Shown here in pieces: positions 35,972 to 45,459 of a stretch of 45,793 bases of DNA. A program made the position numbers and the translations under genes. The stretch covers positions 1 to 45,793 of the forward strand of contig JAIXXF010000011.1 in assembly GCA_027490925.1 (NCBI GenBank), in the 5' to 3' direction. The notes under the pieces are model-generated. The model was not told the DNA's origin. It saw nothing but the letters and a program-made list of their open reading frames with translations, and made no database searches. Origin of the DNA: Comamonadaceae bacterium. Its GTDB lineage: Bacteria; Pseudomonadota; Gammaproteobacteria; Burkholderiales; Burkholderiaceae_C. The first letter of the stretch is position 1, and each line of letters begins with the position of its first letter.

Positions 35972-36277
35972 ATGCCCGCCATCATGTTCGCCGCATTCGA
36001 AGCCCAAGCCTTGCAAGCCGGGTACGACCAAGCCGTGGAACGCCGCTGGGAACCCCTGACTGTGCTGGGCACGCACACCCACCCGTTCGCGGCCAAGGCC
36101 ACAGTGGTCGAAGGCGAGATGTGGCTGACGGTTCAAGGCAAGACGCGGCATTTGTTGCCGGGCGATGGGTTTGAACTGGCGGCGGGCGAGCCCCATGCCG
36201 AACGCTACGGCCCGCAAGGCGCGACGTATTGGGTCGCCCGCCGGGGTGGGGACGACGCGCCCGCCCCGGGCTACTAA
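35972..36277 (+). CDS. Small cupin-domain protein
   Basis: A 101-residue single-domain cupin. Cupin motif 1 is around GTHTHPFAAKATVVEGEMWLTV (about residues 33-54, with His35 and His37) and motif 2 is GEPHAERYGPQGA. The beta-strand pattern and the His residues suggest metal binding. Function unknown: small cupins include enzymes and sensors. The ATG at 35972 is the first in frame; the ribosome binding site is weak. It is alone on the plus strand before the convergent dehydratase gene. Confidence 0.8.
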   Translation: MPAIMFAAFEAQALQAGYDQAVERRWEPLTVLGTHTHPFAAKATVVEGEMWLTVQGKTRHLLPGDGFELAAGEPHAERYGPQGATYWVARRGGDDAPAPGY

Positions 36278-36326
36278 GTCGCCACTGCGCCCGGCAGCGC
36301 CACGCACCGTCCGGGCGTTGCGCTGG

Positions 36327-36923
36327 TCACGCAGACGCCGCGGGGTGTCGGCGCCGGAACATGCCGTAGCCCTCCATCTGCATCACTGGCTGGCCGTGCT
36401 GGTTGACCATCTTCCACTGGCTGCGAATCAGGCCCACATCGGGTCGGCTCGCCATGGGCCGCGACTCCAAAATGTGTTGGGTGAGGCTCAACAAGTCGCC
36501 CGGGTACACCGGCTTGAGCCAGCGCAGGTTGTCCATGCCGGGCGAGCCCAGGCTGGACGAATGGCTCAAAAAGTTCGTGACCATGAGCCGCATGGCCATG
36601 CTGCAGGTGTGCCAGCCGCTGGCGCACAGGCCGCCGAAGAGCGAGGCCTGGCCGCCCGCTTCGGTCAGGTGGAAGGGCTGCGGATCGAATTGCCGCGCGA
36701 AGACGATGATCTCTTCGACGGTGGGCGAGAGGCTGCCCAAATCGCGCTGCGTCCCGGGCTGCAGGTCTTCCCACCAAATGGTGATGGGCCGGGCTTCTTC
36801 GGTGGGCGGGTCGGAGCGGGACAGTGCGGCGGGCGCACTGGGCGCGGCGTGAGACACGTTTACGGAGGCGTTTACGGAGGCGTTGGTGGCGGGGTTGGGG
36901 TTGGGGTTGGGGACTTGGGTCAT
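36327..36923 (-). CDS. MaoC-like (hotdog) dehydratase
   Basis: A 198-residue hotdog-fold protein. The catalytic-type region reads FARQFDPQPFHLTEAGG (Asp-x4-His), then LFGGLCASGWHTCSMAMRLM and MDNLRWLKPVYPGDLL, all characteristic of MaoC/R-specific enoyl hydratases acting on acyl-CoA. The first 50 residues are low complexity: alternating Asn-Pro (about residues 6-11) and two copies of NASV. The ATG at 36921 follows AAGGAAG. The SDR gene lies 14 nt upstream, suggesting an acyl-CoA hydration/oxidation pair, as in fatty-acid or PHB-type metabolism (inferred). Confidence 0.88.
   Translation of the reverse strand: MTQVPNPNPNPATNASVNASVNVSHAAPSAPAALSRSDPPTEEARPITIWWEDLQPGTQRDLGSLSPTVEEIIVFARQFDPQPFHLTEAGGQASLFGGLCASGWHTCSMAMRLMVTNFLSHSSSLGSPGMDNLRWLKPVYPGDLLSLTQHILESRPMASRPDVGLIRSQWKMVNQHGQPVMQMEGYGMFRRRHPAASA
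36858..36912. repeat. G-rich telomere-like repeat and 12-bp direct repeat at the start of the MaoC gene
   Basis: On the plus strand four GGGG runs separated by TT (36891-36912) form an ideal G-quadruplex sequence, identical in unit to a TTGGGG repeat. Next to it a 12-bp unit GTTTACGGAGGC is repeated twice (36858-36881). Both lie in the 5' coding end of the dehydratase gene on its template strand, and encode the Asn-Pro and NASV repeats. Confidence 0.85.
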
Positions 36924-36937
36924 GGGCTTCCTTGGGG

Positions 36938-37687
36938 TCAGCGGCCACCGGCCACATCGATCACGCTGCCGGTGGTGTAGCTGGCAGCGTCGGACAACAG
37001 CCACCACACCGCTTGGGCCACCTCATCGGCCGTGCCCGCGCGTTGCATCGGCACCTGGGGGGCCAGGTCGCGGGCGCGGTGCGGCTGGCCGCCGGAGGCG
37101 TGGATGTCGGTGTCGATGATGCCAGGACGCACCGCATTGACGCGGATGCCTTCGGCGGCAACCTCTTTGGCCAGCCCCAGCGTGAAGGTGTCCACCGCCG
37201 CTTTGGCCGCGGCGTAATCGACGTACTGCCCTGGCGAGCCAATCCGGGCGGCCGCGCTGCCGAGGTTGACGATGCTGCCGCCCGCGCCGCCGTAGCGGGT
37301 GCTCATGCGCTGGACGGCTTCCCGAGCGCACAGAAACGCACCGATCACATTCACTTGGAACATGCGCGTCAGCCGCGCGGCGTCCATGCCATCGACCCGC
37401 TGGGCCACGTCCACCACGCCTGCGTTGTTCACCAGCGCGCCCAGCGGGCCAAACGCGTCGACTTGCTCAAACAGGCGGACGACCTGCGGCTCCGAAGCGA
37501 CGTCGGCCTGCACCGCGATGGCACGGCCACCAGCGGCGTGGATCTCCGCCACCAAGGCCTCGGCCGCCGCAGCCTGGGTGGCGTAGTTGACCGCGACCGC
37601 CCAGCCATGCTGCGCCGCCAGCCGTGCGGTGGCCGCACCAATCCCCCGGCCACCGCCGGTCACCAACGCCACACGTTGTGCGTCCAT
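36938..37687 (-). CDS. Short-chain dehydrogenase/reductase (FabG-like)
   Basis: A 249-residue classical SDR. TGGGRGIG cofactor loop (10-17), NNAG (87-90), catalytic S144 and Y158-x3-K162 (YVDYAAAK), then RVNAVRPGIIDTDIH and a C-terminus TGSVIDVAGGR typical of FabG-like enzymes. The ATG at 37685-37687 follows an AAGGGGGG ribosome binding site. It is upstream of and co-oriented with the MaoC-like gene (14-nt gap). Confidence 0.9.
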   Translation of the reverse strand: MDAQRVALVTGGGRGIGAATARLAAQHGWAVAVNYATQAAAAEALVAEIHAAGGRAIAVQADVASEPQVVRLFEQVDAFGPLGALVNNAGVVDVAQRVDGMDAARLTRMFQVNVIGAFLCAREAVQRMSTRYGGAGGSIVNLGSAAARIGSPGQYVDYAAAKAAVDTFTLGLAKEVAAEGIRVNAVRPGIIDTDIHASGGQPHRARDLAPQVPMQRAGTADEVAQAVWWLLSDAASYTTGSVIDVAGGR

Positions 37688-37857
37688 GCGCCCCCCCTTC
37701 ATAAAAGCCCATTGTCGGCCAGTGTGACGGGCCTGGCGGCCGCCACACATCGCCCGCGCAGATGCAGTAGGCTCATGGCCGCGCGGTTGGCGCCGCCTGT
37801 GACGCCGCCCATTCTGTTGAACTGACCTGTCATCCCCAGACCTTCAAAGGAGACCCC

Positions 37858-38544
37858 ATGGCCCACACCGTTTTTCTCAAGTCCGCAGAAGCTGTTCATG
37901 TTCAAACCTACGTGTCCCAACCGGCGGGTACGCCACGTGGCGCGGTGGTGGTGTTACAGGAAATCTTTGGCGTGAACGCACACATCCGCGCGGTGGCCGA
38001 CGGCTACGCCGCCGCGGGCTACCTCGCCGTGGCCCCGGCCACCTTCACCCGGGTGCAAGCCGATGTGGAGCTGGGGTACACCGAAGCCGACATGGCCACC
38101 GGCTTTGGCTTGAAATCGCAGGTGGACCAGCTGCCCGCACCCGGCGTGCTGGACGACGTGCAAGCCGCGATCGACCACGCGGCCGACGGCGGCCTGAAGG
38201 TGGGCATCGTCGGGTTTTGCTGGGGTGGCCTGCTCACCTGGCGCGCGGCCTGCCAGCTGCGAGGCCTCAGCGCGGCGGTGCCTTACTACGGCGGTGGCAT
38301 GACCGCCGAGCCAGACGCCAGCCTCTCGCCCAAAGTGCCGGTGCTGGCCCACTTCGGCGACCAAGACCACTGGATCCCGCTCGACACGGTGCACGCCTTC
38401 CAGCGGCGGCAGCCCCAGGTGGCGGTGCATGTCTACCCGGCCAACCACGGTTTCAACTGCGACCAACGTGGCTCTTACGACGCTGCGGCGGCCGCCATCG
38501 CCCGTGAACGCACCCTGGCGTTTTTGGCCCAGCACGTGGGGTGA
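37858..38544 (+). CDS. Dienelactone hydrolase family protein
   Basis: A 228-residue alpha/beta hydrolase of the dienelactone hydrolase family. Nucleophile C121 in GFCWGG replaces serine as usual for the family; E35 in LQEIFGVN, D170 in HFGDQDHWIP and H197 in ANHGFNCD complete the catalytic set. In chlorocatechol pathways such enzymes open dienelactones, but paralogues without that pathway are common, and no catechol genes are nearby. The ATG at 37858 follows AAAGGAGAC. Probably monocistronic. Confidence 0.92.
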   Translation: MAHTVFLKSAEAVHVQTYVSQPAGTPRGAVVVLQEIFGVNAHIRAVADGYAAAGYLAVAPATFTRVQADVELGYTEADMATGFGLKSQVDQLPAPGVLDDVQAAIDHAADGGLKVGIVGFCWGGLLTWRAACQLRGLSAAVPYYGGGMTAEPDASLSPKVPVLAHFGDQDHWIPLDTVHAFQRRQPQVAVHVYPANHGFNCDQRGSYDAAAAAIARERTLAFLAQHVG

Positions 38545-38660
38545 GGCGGGACGCTGCGCCCGGTTAGGCTCCAGGCAAGCGCCCACAAACCCGGCGCGCC
38601 GCCCAAATACAAGAAGCCAGGAAGCCAAGAGGCCAAACCGCCAAAACCCAATAAATGACC

Positions 38661-38697
38661 TGAGAAACGGCTGGCAGGCCAGTCTGCGCCGTTCTCA
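38661..38697 (+). other. Imperfect long hairpin in the gap after the dienelactone hydrolase gene
   Basis: Arms TGAGAAACGGC/GCCGTTCTCA (one bulged A), with inner stem CTGGC/GCCAG. It lies 117 nt downstream of the hydrolase stop in a 303-nt gap (38545-38847) with no gene. No T run follows immediately, so it is at best a weak terminator or RNA-stability element. Confidence 0.4.
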
Positions 38698-38739
38698 ATG
38701 GGCTTTCGGACCTTGGCCCACGGATTCTCAGGCTCTTTA

Positions 38740-38756
38740 GCTATTTAATTCATAGC
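38740..38756. repeat. GCTAT/ATAGC intergenic inverted repeat
   Basis: Short inverted repeat with loop TTAATTC, AT-rich in a GC-rich genome, the second copy of the class seen at 25260-25278. It lies between two convergent genes and may serve as a terminator. Confidence 0.4.
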
Positions 38757-38847
38757 AAATTGGTCTGGGAAGAAGCCAATGCGGCGCCCCTGACCGCGCG
38801 CCCACCACACCCGGGCACGGGTCTGGACGCCACCCTGGGGCGTGGGT

Positions 38848-39987
38848 TCAGCGCCCGCTGCGCGCCAGGAAGCGCTTGCGCCAGAACAAGCCGGTCATGG
38901 CCAGGGCCACGAGCAACATCGCAGCGCAGGCCCACCAAAAACCGGCCTGTGTGTGGATCAGCGGTATGAAGTCGAAGTTCATGCCGAAGATCCCGGCGAT
39001 CAGGTTGAGCGGCAGAAACACCGCGGTGAGCGCGGTGAGCACCCGCATCACGTCGTTGGTGCGGTTGGCGGTGGCGGAGAAATGCATCTGGATGGCCGAC
39101 TCCAGCGATTGTTCCAACCGCTGCACGTGCGACAGCACCCGCTCCACGTGCTCAATGGTGTCGCGCGTGCGCACTTGCAGCATCTCGCGCTCCAGCACCG
39201 CAAAGTCGTCCTCGTTCAGCGTCTGCAACCACTCGGCGAGGGCATTGCGCTGGTCCTCACACATCTCCTGCAACTGGTGCAACGTGTTGCGACCGTCCAG
39301 CAGCGCCTGCCAGTTGGAAAAGCGCGAGCGGGGATCGAGCAGCGCAGACTGCCAGCGGTCGAGCTGGCCGGTGAGGCGGCGGCGCAGTTCCAGGTAGCCG
39401 TCGACCATGCTGTCGACGATGCGCAGCATCAGCTCGGCCGGGCTGCTGGGCATGCGCACCAGTAGGCCCTTGCGCGGACCGCCATGGTGTGCGGGGCCGC
39501 CATGCGCCACGACCCCCGCGGGGTTACCTGGGTGGAGCAAGCGCTCTACGAACACGTCACGCACCGCGCAGTCGGCCGGGTGCACGGTGACCAGTACGCG
39601 ACCGAACACCGCGAAGCCGACCGGGCTGGTGTCGATGTGGCGCAGCGCGGAGGGGCCGCCAACGTGCGCGGGCCGCGCTTCGTTGCTGACCAGGCCGCCC
39701 ACCAGCGACGCGGTTTCGCGCTCACTGGTGGCCAGCCGACGGAACACCAGCATGTCGTAGCGCGAGGTGAAGTCGTAGTGCGAGGGCAGCTGGTTGTTGA
39801 GCAGGTCGCGCACATGGAAGTCCAGCAGCGTGGTGCCGGTCAGCCGCTGCAACGCGTCCTGCAGGGTCGACTGGTGGACCTCGAAATCGCGCCGCGCGGC
39901 CGAAACCCAAATGAAGCCAGTTTCGGGCAGGGCCTCTGGCAGGCCATCGAGCTCGCGCGCTTGGCCCGTGATCTCCAAGATGCGCAT
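38848..39987 (-). CDS. corA: CorA-family divalent cation transporter
   Basis: A 379-residue inner-membrane Mg2+/Co2+-type channel. A large cytoplasmic N-terminal domain (to about 310, with long helices around 220-310) ends in two transmembrane helices near the C-terminus. The first carries the signature FGMNFDFIP; the second is followed by a basic tail (RKRFLARSGR). The start ATG at 39985-39987 gives MRILEITGQARELDG. The conserved GMN is intact, so transport is plausible; specificity cannot be read. CorA and ZntB families are close, but the sequence fits the bacterial CorA type. It begins 21 nt after hemB's stop on the same strand, so may be co-transcribed with hemB. Confidence 0.9.
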   Translation of the reverse strand: MRILEITGQARELDGLPEALPETGFIWVSAARRDFEVHQSTLQDALQRLTGTTLLDFHVRDLLNNQLPSHYDFTSRYDMLVFRRLATSERETASLVGGLVSNEARPAHVGGPSALRHIDTSPVGFAVFGRVLVTVHPADCAVRDVFVERLLHPGNPAGVVAHGGPAHHGGPRKGLLVRMPSSPAELMLRIVDSMVDGYLELRRRLTGQLDRWQSALLDPRSRFSNWQALLDGRNTLHQLQEMCEDQRNALAEWLQTLNEDDFAVLEREMLQVRTRDTIEHVERVLSHVQRLEQSLESAIQMHFSATANRTNDVMRVLTALTAVFLPLNLIAGIFGMNFDFIPLIHTQAGFWWACAAMLLVALAMTGLFWRKRFLARSGR

Positions 39988-40008
39988 GGGCTTACAACGT
40001 GGTCGGCA

Positions 40009-41503
<1,495 letters not shown>

Positions 41504-41528
41504 GGCCAAGCCAACAGCGGGGCGCGCC

Positions 41529-42641
41529 GTGGCCACACCGTCCAGCTCGGCCCACCGATCCACCGCCTGGCCCCTCGCGCTGGTTTACGTGGCGCTGGCC
41601 GTCTACGCCAGCCTCTACCCCTTTGCCGAATGGCGGGACCAAGGGGTACTCCCCTGGGACTATCTGACCGCCCCATTGCCCAAATACTGGTCGGGGTTTG
41701 ACGTGGCGATCAACCTCGTCGGCTACGCCCCACTGGGCTTCTTGCTGGCCTTGGCGGCCTTTCGCAGCGGGCAGCGCGAACGGGCGCTGTGGCTGGCTGT
41801 GGGCTCGTCGTTCGCGCTGTCGGCCACCATGGAAGCGCTGCAGAGCTACCTGCCCGCCCGTGTGCCGTCCCATGTGGACTTGGCGCTGAACACACTTGGC
41901 GGACTGCTGGGCGCCTCTCTCGCCTGGCTGCTGGACCGCGCTGGCGCACTGGCCCGCTGGGGCCGGTGGCGCAACCGCTGGTTCCACGGCAACGCGCGCG
42001 GCCCCCTGGCACTGCTAGCCTTGTGGCCACTGGCCCTGCTTTTTCCGCCAGCGGTACCACTGGGTCTGGGGCAGGTGATGGAGCGGGTGGAAGCCGAGCT
42101 GGCGCGGTTGCTGGACGACACCCCGTTCCTCGATTGGCTGCCAGTGCGCGACATCGAACTGCAACCGCTGGTGCCCAGTGCGGAACTGCTGTGCGTGGTC
42201 TTCGGCGCGCTGGCCCCCATTCTGCTCGGCTACTCGGTGCTGCGCACCCTGGGGCAGCGCGTGGTCACCATGCTGGCGGTTCTGCTGGTCGGTCTGGGGG
42301 TGTCCACCCTGTCGGCGGCGCTGAGCTATGGGCCCGAACACGCCTGGGCTTGGCTCACACTGCCGGTTCAGGTGGGTTTCTTGGGTGCGCTGCTGTTGGG
42401 CTTGGCCTTGTTGCCGGTGCCGCGGCGCACTTGTGCGGCGCTGGCCCTGCTGGTGCTGGCGATCTCGCTCAGCTTGTTGAACCAGGCCCCCACGAGCGCC
42501 TACTTCGCACAGACCCTGCAAACCTGGGAGCAGGGCCGGTTCATCCGCTTCCATGGCCTCGCCCAGTGGTTGGGGTGGTTGTGGCCTTATGCCGCGCTGG
42601 TGGCGGTGGTGGCCCGACTGTCTGCCCGCGAACCGGGCTGA
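41529..42641 (+). CDS. VanZ-like family membrane protein
   Basis: A 370-residue protein with about nine hydrophobic segments. The N-terminal half has VanZ-like features: VYVALAVYASLYPF, DVAINLVGYAPLGFLLA and TMEALQSYLPARVPSHVDLALNTLGGLLG (about 96-125, given in parts). VanZ-like proteins are often of unknown function, one linked to teicoplanin resistance. The start is GTG at 41529, 26 nt after hemJ; the spacing suggests co-transcription. A link to the haem gene is not evident. Confidence 0.8.
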   Translation: MATPSSSAHRSTAWPLALVYVALAVYASLYPFAEWRDQGVLPWDYLTAPLPKYWSGFDVAINLVGYAPLGFLLALAAFRSGQRERALWLAVGSSFALSATMEALQSYLPARVPSHVDLALNTLGGLLGASLAWLLDRAGALARWGRWRNRWFHGNARGPLALLALWPLALLFPPAVPLGLGQVMERVEAELARLLDDTPFLDWLPVRDIELQPLVPSAELLCVVFGALAPILLGYSVLRTLGQRVVTMLAVLLVGLGVSTLSAALSYGPEHAWAWLTLPVQVGFLGALLLGLALLPVPRRTCAALALLVLAISLSLLNQAPTSAYFAQTLQTWEQGRFIRFHGLAQWLGWLWPYAALVAVVARLSAREPG

Positions 42642-42664
42642 CGCGCCCGTGCCTACAATTCTGC

Positions 42665-43018
42665 ATGAGTGACGTCAGCCCACCCCCCAACACCCCGTAC
42701 TACGAGCGGCACATATTCTTTTGCCTCAACCAGCGCAGCGGTGGCGAGGACTGCTGTGCCCAGCACGCGGCCGAAGACGGTTTCAACCGCTGCAAAAGCC
42801 AAGTCAGGGCGGCGGGTTTGGCCAGTCCCGGTCGGGTGCGGGTTAACAAAGCCGGGTGCCTGGACCGTTGCGCCGCTGGCCCGGTGGCAGTGGTTTACCC
42901 AGAGGGGGTTTGGTACACCTTTGTTGACCACGCCGACATCGACGAGATCGTCGAATCGCACCTGAAAAACGGTCGGGTGGTGGAACGGTTGCTCACGCCA
43001 CCACACCTCGGCCGCTGA
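42665..43018 (+). CDS. Thioredoxin-like [2Fe-2S] ferredoxin
   Basis: A 117-residue protein of the thioredoxin-like 2Fe-2S ferredoxin family. Cysteines fit cluster ligation: C20 in HIFFCLNQR, C30 (and C31) in GEDCC, and C65-x3-C69 in NKAGCLDRCAAGP. Ends AVVYPEGVWYTFVDHADIDE typical of the family. Electron carrier with unknown partner. The ATG at 42665 follows the VanZ-like gene by 23 nt on the same strand. The family is found in many proteobacteria as a stand-alone gene. Confidence 0.92.
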   Translation: MSDVSPPPNTPYYERHIFFCLNQRSGGEDCCAQHAAEDGFNRCKSQVRAAGLASPGRVRVNKAGCLDRCAAGPVAVVYPEGVWYTFVDHADIDEIVESHLKNGRVVERLLTPPHLGR

Positions 43019-43031
43019 ACGGCTCGGCGGC

Positions 43032-43880
43032 TCAGCTACGCTGTGCGCGCTCGTAGAGCGGCAAAACCCTGGACAGGTTGCGCTCCATCTCGGCGATGCG
43101 GGTGCTGCCCGACGGGTGGGTGGACAACCACTGCGGCGGCGCACCCTTGTTGGCGGCCGACATTTTCTGCCACAACGTGATGCCCGCGCGCGGGTCATAA
43201 CCCGCACGGGCACCGAGCTCCATTCCCACCAAGTCGGCCTCGGTCTCGTCGGCACGGCTGAAACCCAGCGACATCAACTGGGCGCCCCCACCGATCAGTT
43301 GTTGGCCAATCGCACCTGCACCCAACAGCTGACCCAGGATGTTGGCGCCAATGTTGGTCGCGGCGCTCTTGCCCATGCGCTCGCGGGCATGCTCGCGCAG
43401 TGCATGGGCCACCTCGTGGCCCATCACCATGGCGACCTCGTCGTCGGTGAGTTTGAGCTGCTCCAAAATGCCGGTGTAGAACACGATTTTGCCGCCCGGC
43501 ATGCAAAACGCATTGACCTGCTTGCTGCCGATCAGGTTGACCTCCCACTTCCAGCCGCTGGCGCGCGGGTTCCATTCGGTGGCGTAGGGAATGATCTTTT
43601 GGGCGATCGCACGCAGCCGCACCACCTGGGGGTGGTTGGCTGGCCCCAAGGCGCGTTGCTCCGATGCTTTTTGAAGCAACTGGTTGTACTGCTGCTGGGC
43701 GGTGCGCTCCACCTCGTCGGCCGACACCAGGTTGGTGAAGGCCGAGTTCTTACCCACCTCCACGCCTTCGCGGGCGTGCACGGCGGGCAGCGCGGACAAG
43801 CCAACGCAGCAGATGAGCATGGCCGCCAGCAGCGGGCGGAAGCGGGGCTTGAAAGTGCGAGGGTAGTCGTCTCTGCGCAT
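43032..43880 (-). CDS. M48 family metallopeptidase (exported)
   Basis: A 282-residue predicted periplasmic zinc metalloprotease. A signal peptide with basic start (MRRDDYPRTFKPRFR) and hydrophobic core (LLAAMLICCVGLSALPAVHA, cleavage near A36). Catalytic H155-E-V-A-H159 and the third ligand region SRADETEADLVGM are typical of the BepA/LoiP-like M48 group, which degrades misfolded outer-membrane proteins. The GGAGAGACGC upstream of the ATG at 43878-43880 is the ribosome binding site. Converges with the ferredoxin gene. The natural substrate is unknown. Confidence 0.9.
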   Translation of the reverse strand: MRRDDYPRTFKPRFRPLLAAMLICCVGLSALPAVHAREGVEVGKNSAFTNLVSADEVERTAQQQYNQLLQKASEQRALGPANHPQVVRLRAIAQKIIPYATEWNPRASGWKWEVNLIGSKQVNAFCMPGGKIVFYTGILEQLKLTDDEVAMVMGHEVAHALREHARERMGKSAATNIGANILGQLLGAGAIGQQLIGGGAQLMSLGFSRADETEADLVGMELGARAGYDPRAGITLWQKMSAANKGAPPQWLSTHPSGSTRIAEMERNLSRVLPLYERAQRS

Positions 43881-43939
43881 GCGTCTCTCCACAGTGTCAT
43901 TGGCCGGGACCACCGGCTCCTCCCGCGTATTATTCCTGC

Positions 43940-45307
43940 ATGAGCCAGCCCACGCACAACACCGCTTTGGGTTCTAATGGCCCCGCGGCCGACGCTGTCA
44001 GTCGCCGGCCCAGCTGGGGCGACACCCTGCGGGTGTACCTGGAGCCGCCCACGCTGCGCATGCTGCTGCTGGGCTTTTCGGCCGGTCTGCCGCTGCTGTT
44101 GGTGCTGGGCACGCTGAGTTTTTGGTTGCGAGAAGCCGGGGTTGACCGCACCACCATCGGCTACCTGAGTTGGGTCGGCTTGGCGTACGGTTTCAAATGG
44201 CTGTGGGCGCCGCTGGTGGATCGCCTGCCCATCCCGCTGCTGACCGGGCCCTTGGGCCGCCGCCGCGGGTGGTTGTTGTTGGCCCAAGCCATGGTGATCG
44301 CGGGCCTGGTTGGCATGGCGCTCAACGACCCGCGCGAAGCCCTGATACCGCTGGTGTGGTGCGCGCTGCTGGTGGCCTTTGGTTCGGCAACGCAAGACAT
44401 CGCGCTGGACGCCTACCGAATCGAGTCGGCAGGCACCGAACGCCAGGCCGCGCTGGCCGCAGCGTACCAAACCGGCTACCGGTTGGCGCTGATCTGGGCG
44501 GGGGCGGGTGCGTTGTGGATCGCGGCTCGGGCCGAGCTGGCGCCAGCGGCGGACGGCATCGCTTACCAAGCAGGCGCTTGGCAAACCGCATACGGGGTGA
44601 TGGCCGCGTCCATGCTGCTGGGCATGGTCACCGTGCTGTTGTCGCCCGAGCCCGCGCGCGTCGTGTTGCCCAAGACGCGCCATCCGGCCGAATGGCTGCG
44701 CAGCGTGCTGGTCGAACCGTTCGCCGACTTCTTGCGCCGGTACCGCTGGCAGGCGGTGCTGATGCTGGCGCTGATCGGCACTTACCGCATCAGCGACGTG
44801 GTGATGGGCATCATGGCCAACCCGTTTTATGTGGACATGGGCTACACAAAGGACGAAGTGGCCGCCGTCACCAAAATCTACGGCGTGGTCATGACCCTGG
44901 TCGGGGCGTTTGTTGGCGGGGTGCTGGCGATGCGGCTGGGTGTCTTCAGGGTGCTCTCGCTGGGCGCGGTGCTGAGCGCGGGCAGCAACCTGTTGTTCGC
45001 CTGGCTGGGCGGGCAGGGGCACGACGTGACGGCCTTGGTCTTTGTGATCTCGGCCGACAACCTCAGTTCTGGCATCGCGTCGGCGGCCTTCATCGCTTAC
45101 TTGTCCTCGCTGACCAACCTGCAGTACTCCGCCACACAGTACGCGCTGTTCACATCGATGATGCTGTTGTTGCCTAAATTTCTGGCGGGCTATTCGGGCC
45201 GGTTTGTCGACGCCTTTGGTTACGGGCATTTCTTTGTTTGCACGGCGCTGCTGGGTTTGCCTGTGCTGCTGTTGTTGTGGCTGGTGGCTCGGCAGCGCAG
45301 GGACTGA
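43940..45307 (+). CDS. ampG: AmpG-like muropeptide MFS permease
   Basis: A 455-residue major facilitator protein with about 12 or more hydrophobic segments. AmpG-like motifs: RMLLLGFSAGLPLLLVLGTL, FWLREAGVDRTTIGYLSW, AYGFKWLWAPLVDRLPIP, GSATQDIALDAYRIE and LTNLQYSATQYALFTSM. AmpG imports anhydro-muropeptides for recycling and is often tied to beta-lactamase control. The ATG at 43940 gives a short cytoplasmic start (about 20 residues) before the first helix. Divergent from the M48 gene over 59 nt. The 152-nt gap after it holds the next gene's promoter. Confidence 0.9.
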   Translation: MSQPTHNTALGSNGPAADAVSRRPSWGDTLRVYLEPPTLRMLLLGFSAGLPLLLVLGTLSFWLREAGVDRTTIGYLSWVGLAYGFKWLWAPLVDRLPIPLLTGPLGRRRGWLLLAQAMVIAGLVGMALNDPREALIPLVWCALLVAFGSATQDIALDAYRIESAGTERQAALAAAYQTGYRLALIWAGAGALWIAARAELAPAADGIAYQAGAWQTAYGVMAASMLLGMVTVLLSPEPARVVLPKTRHPAEWLRSVLVEPFADFLRRYRWQAVLMLALIGTYRISDVVMGIMANPFYVDMGYTKDEVAAVTKIYGVVMTLVGAFVGGVLAMRLGVFRVLSLGAVLSAGSNLLFAWLGGQGHDVTALVFVISADNLSSGIASAAFIAYLSSLTNLQYSATQYALFTSMMLLLPKFLAGYSGRFVDAFGYGHFFVCTALLGLPVLLLLWLVARQRRD

Positions 45308-45459
45308 CCGCGGCATTGCCATCGAAAGTAGTGGACGCGGTGGAGAGCCCGGGGTCGGTCTTTTACCCATCTTTACATCTGCTTCAAACACCGGCGCGCT
45401 GACCCCGTGAAGATGGAACAGCGGGCCGCGCATTAGGCGCAACACCCTTAGAGATCACC

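Noticed and set aside
43532-45445. 637-codon open frame on the minus strand
   Set aside because: Antisense to the AmpG-like permease; Gln/His/Arg-rich composition and no recognisable domain.
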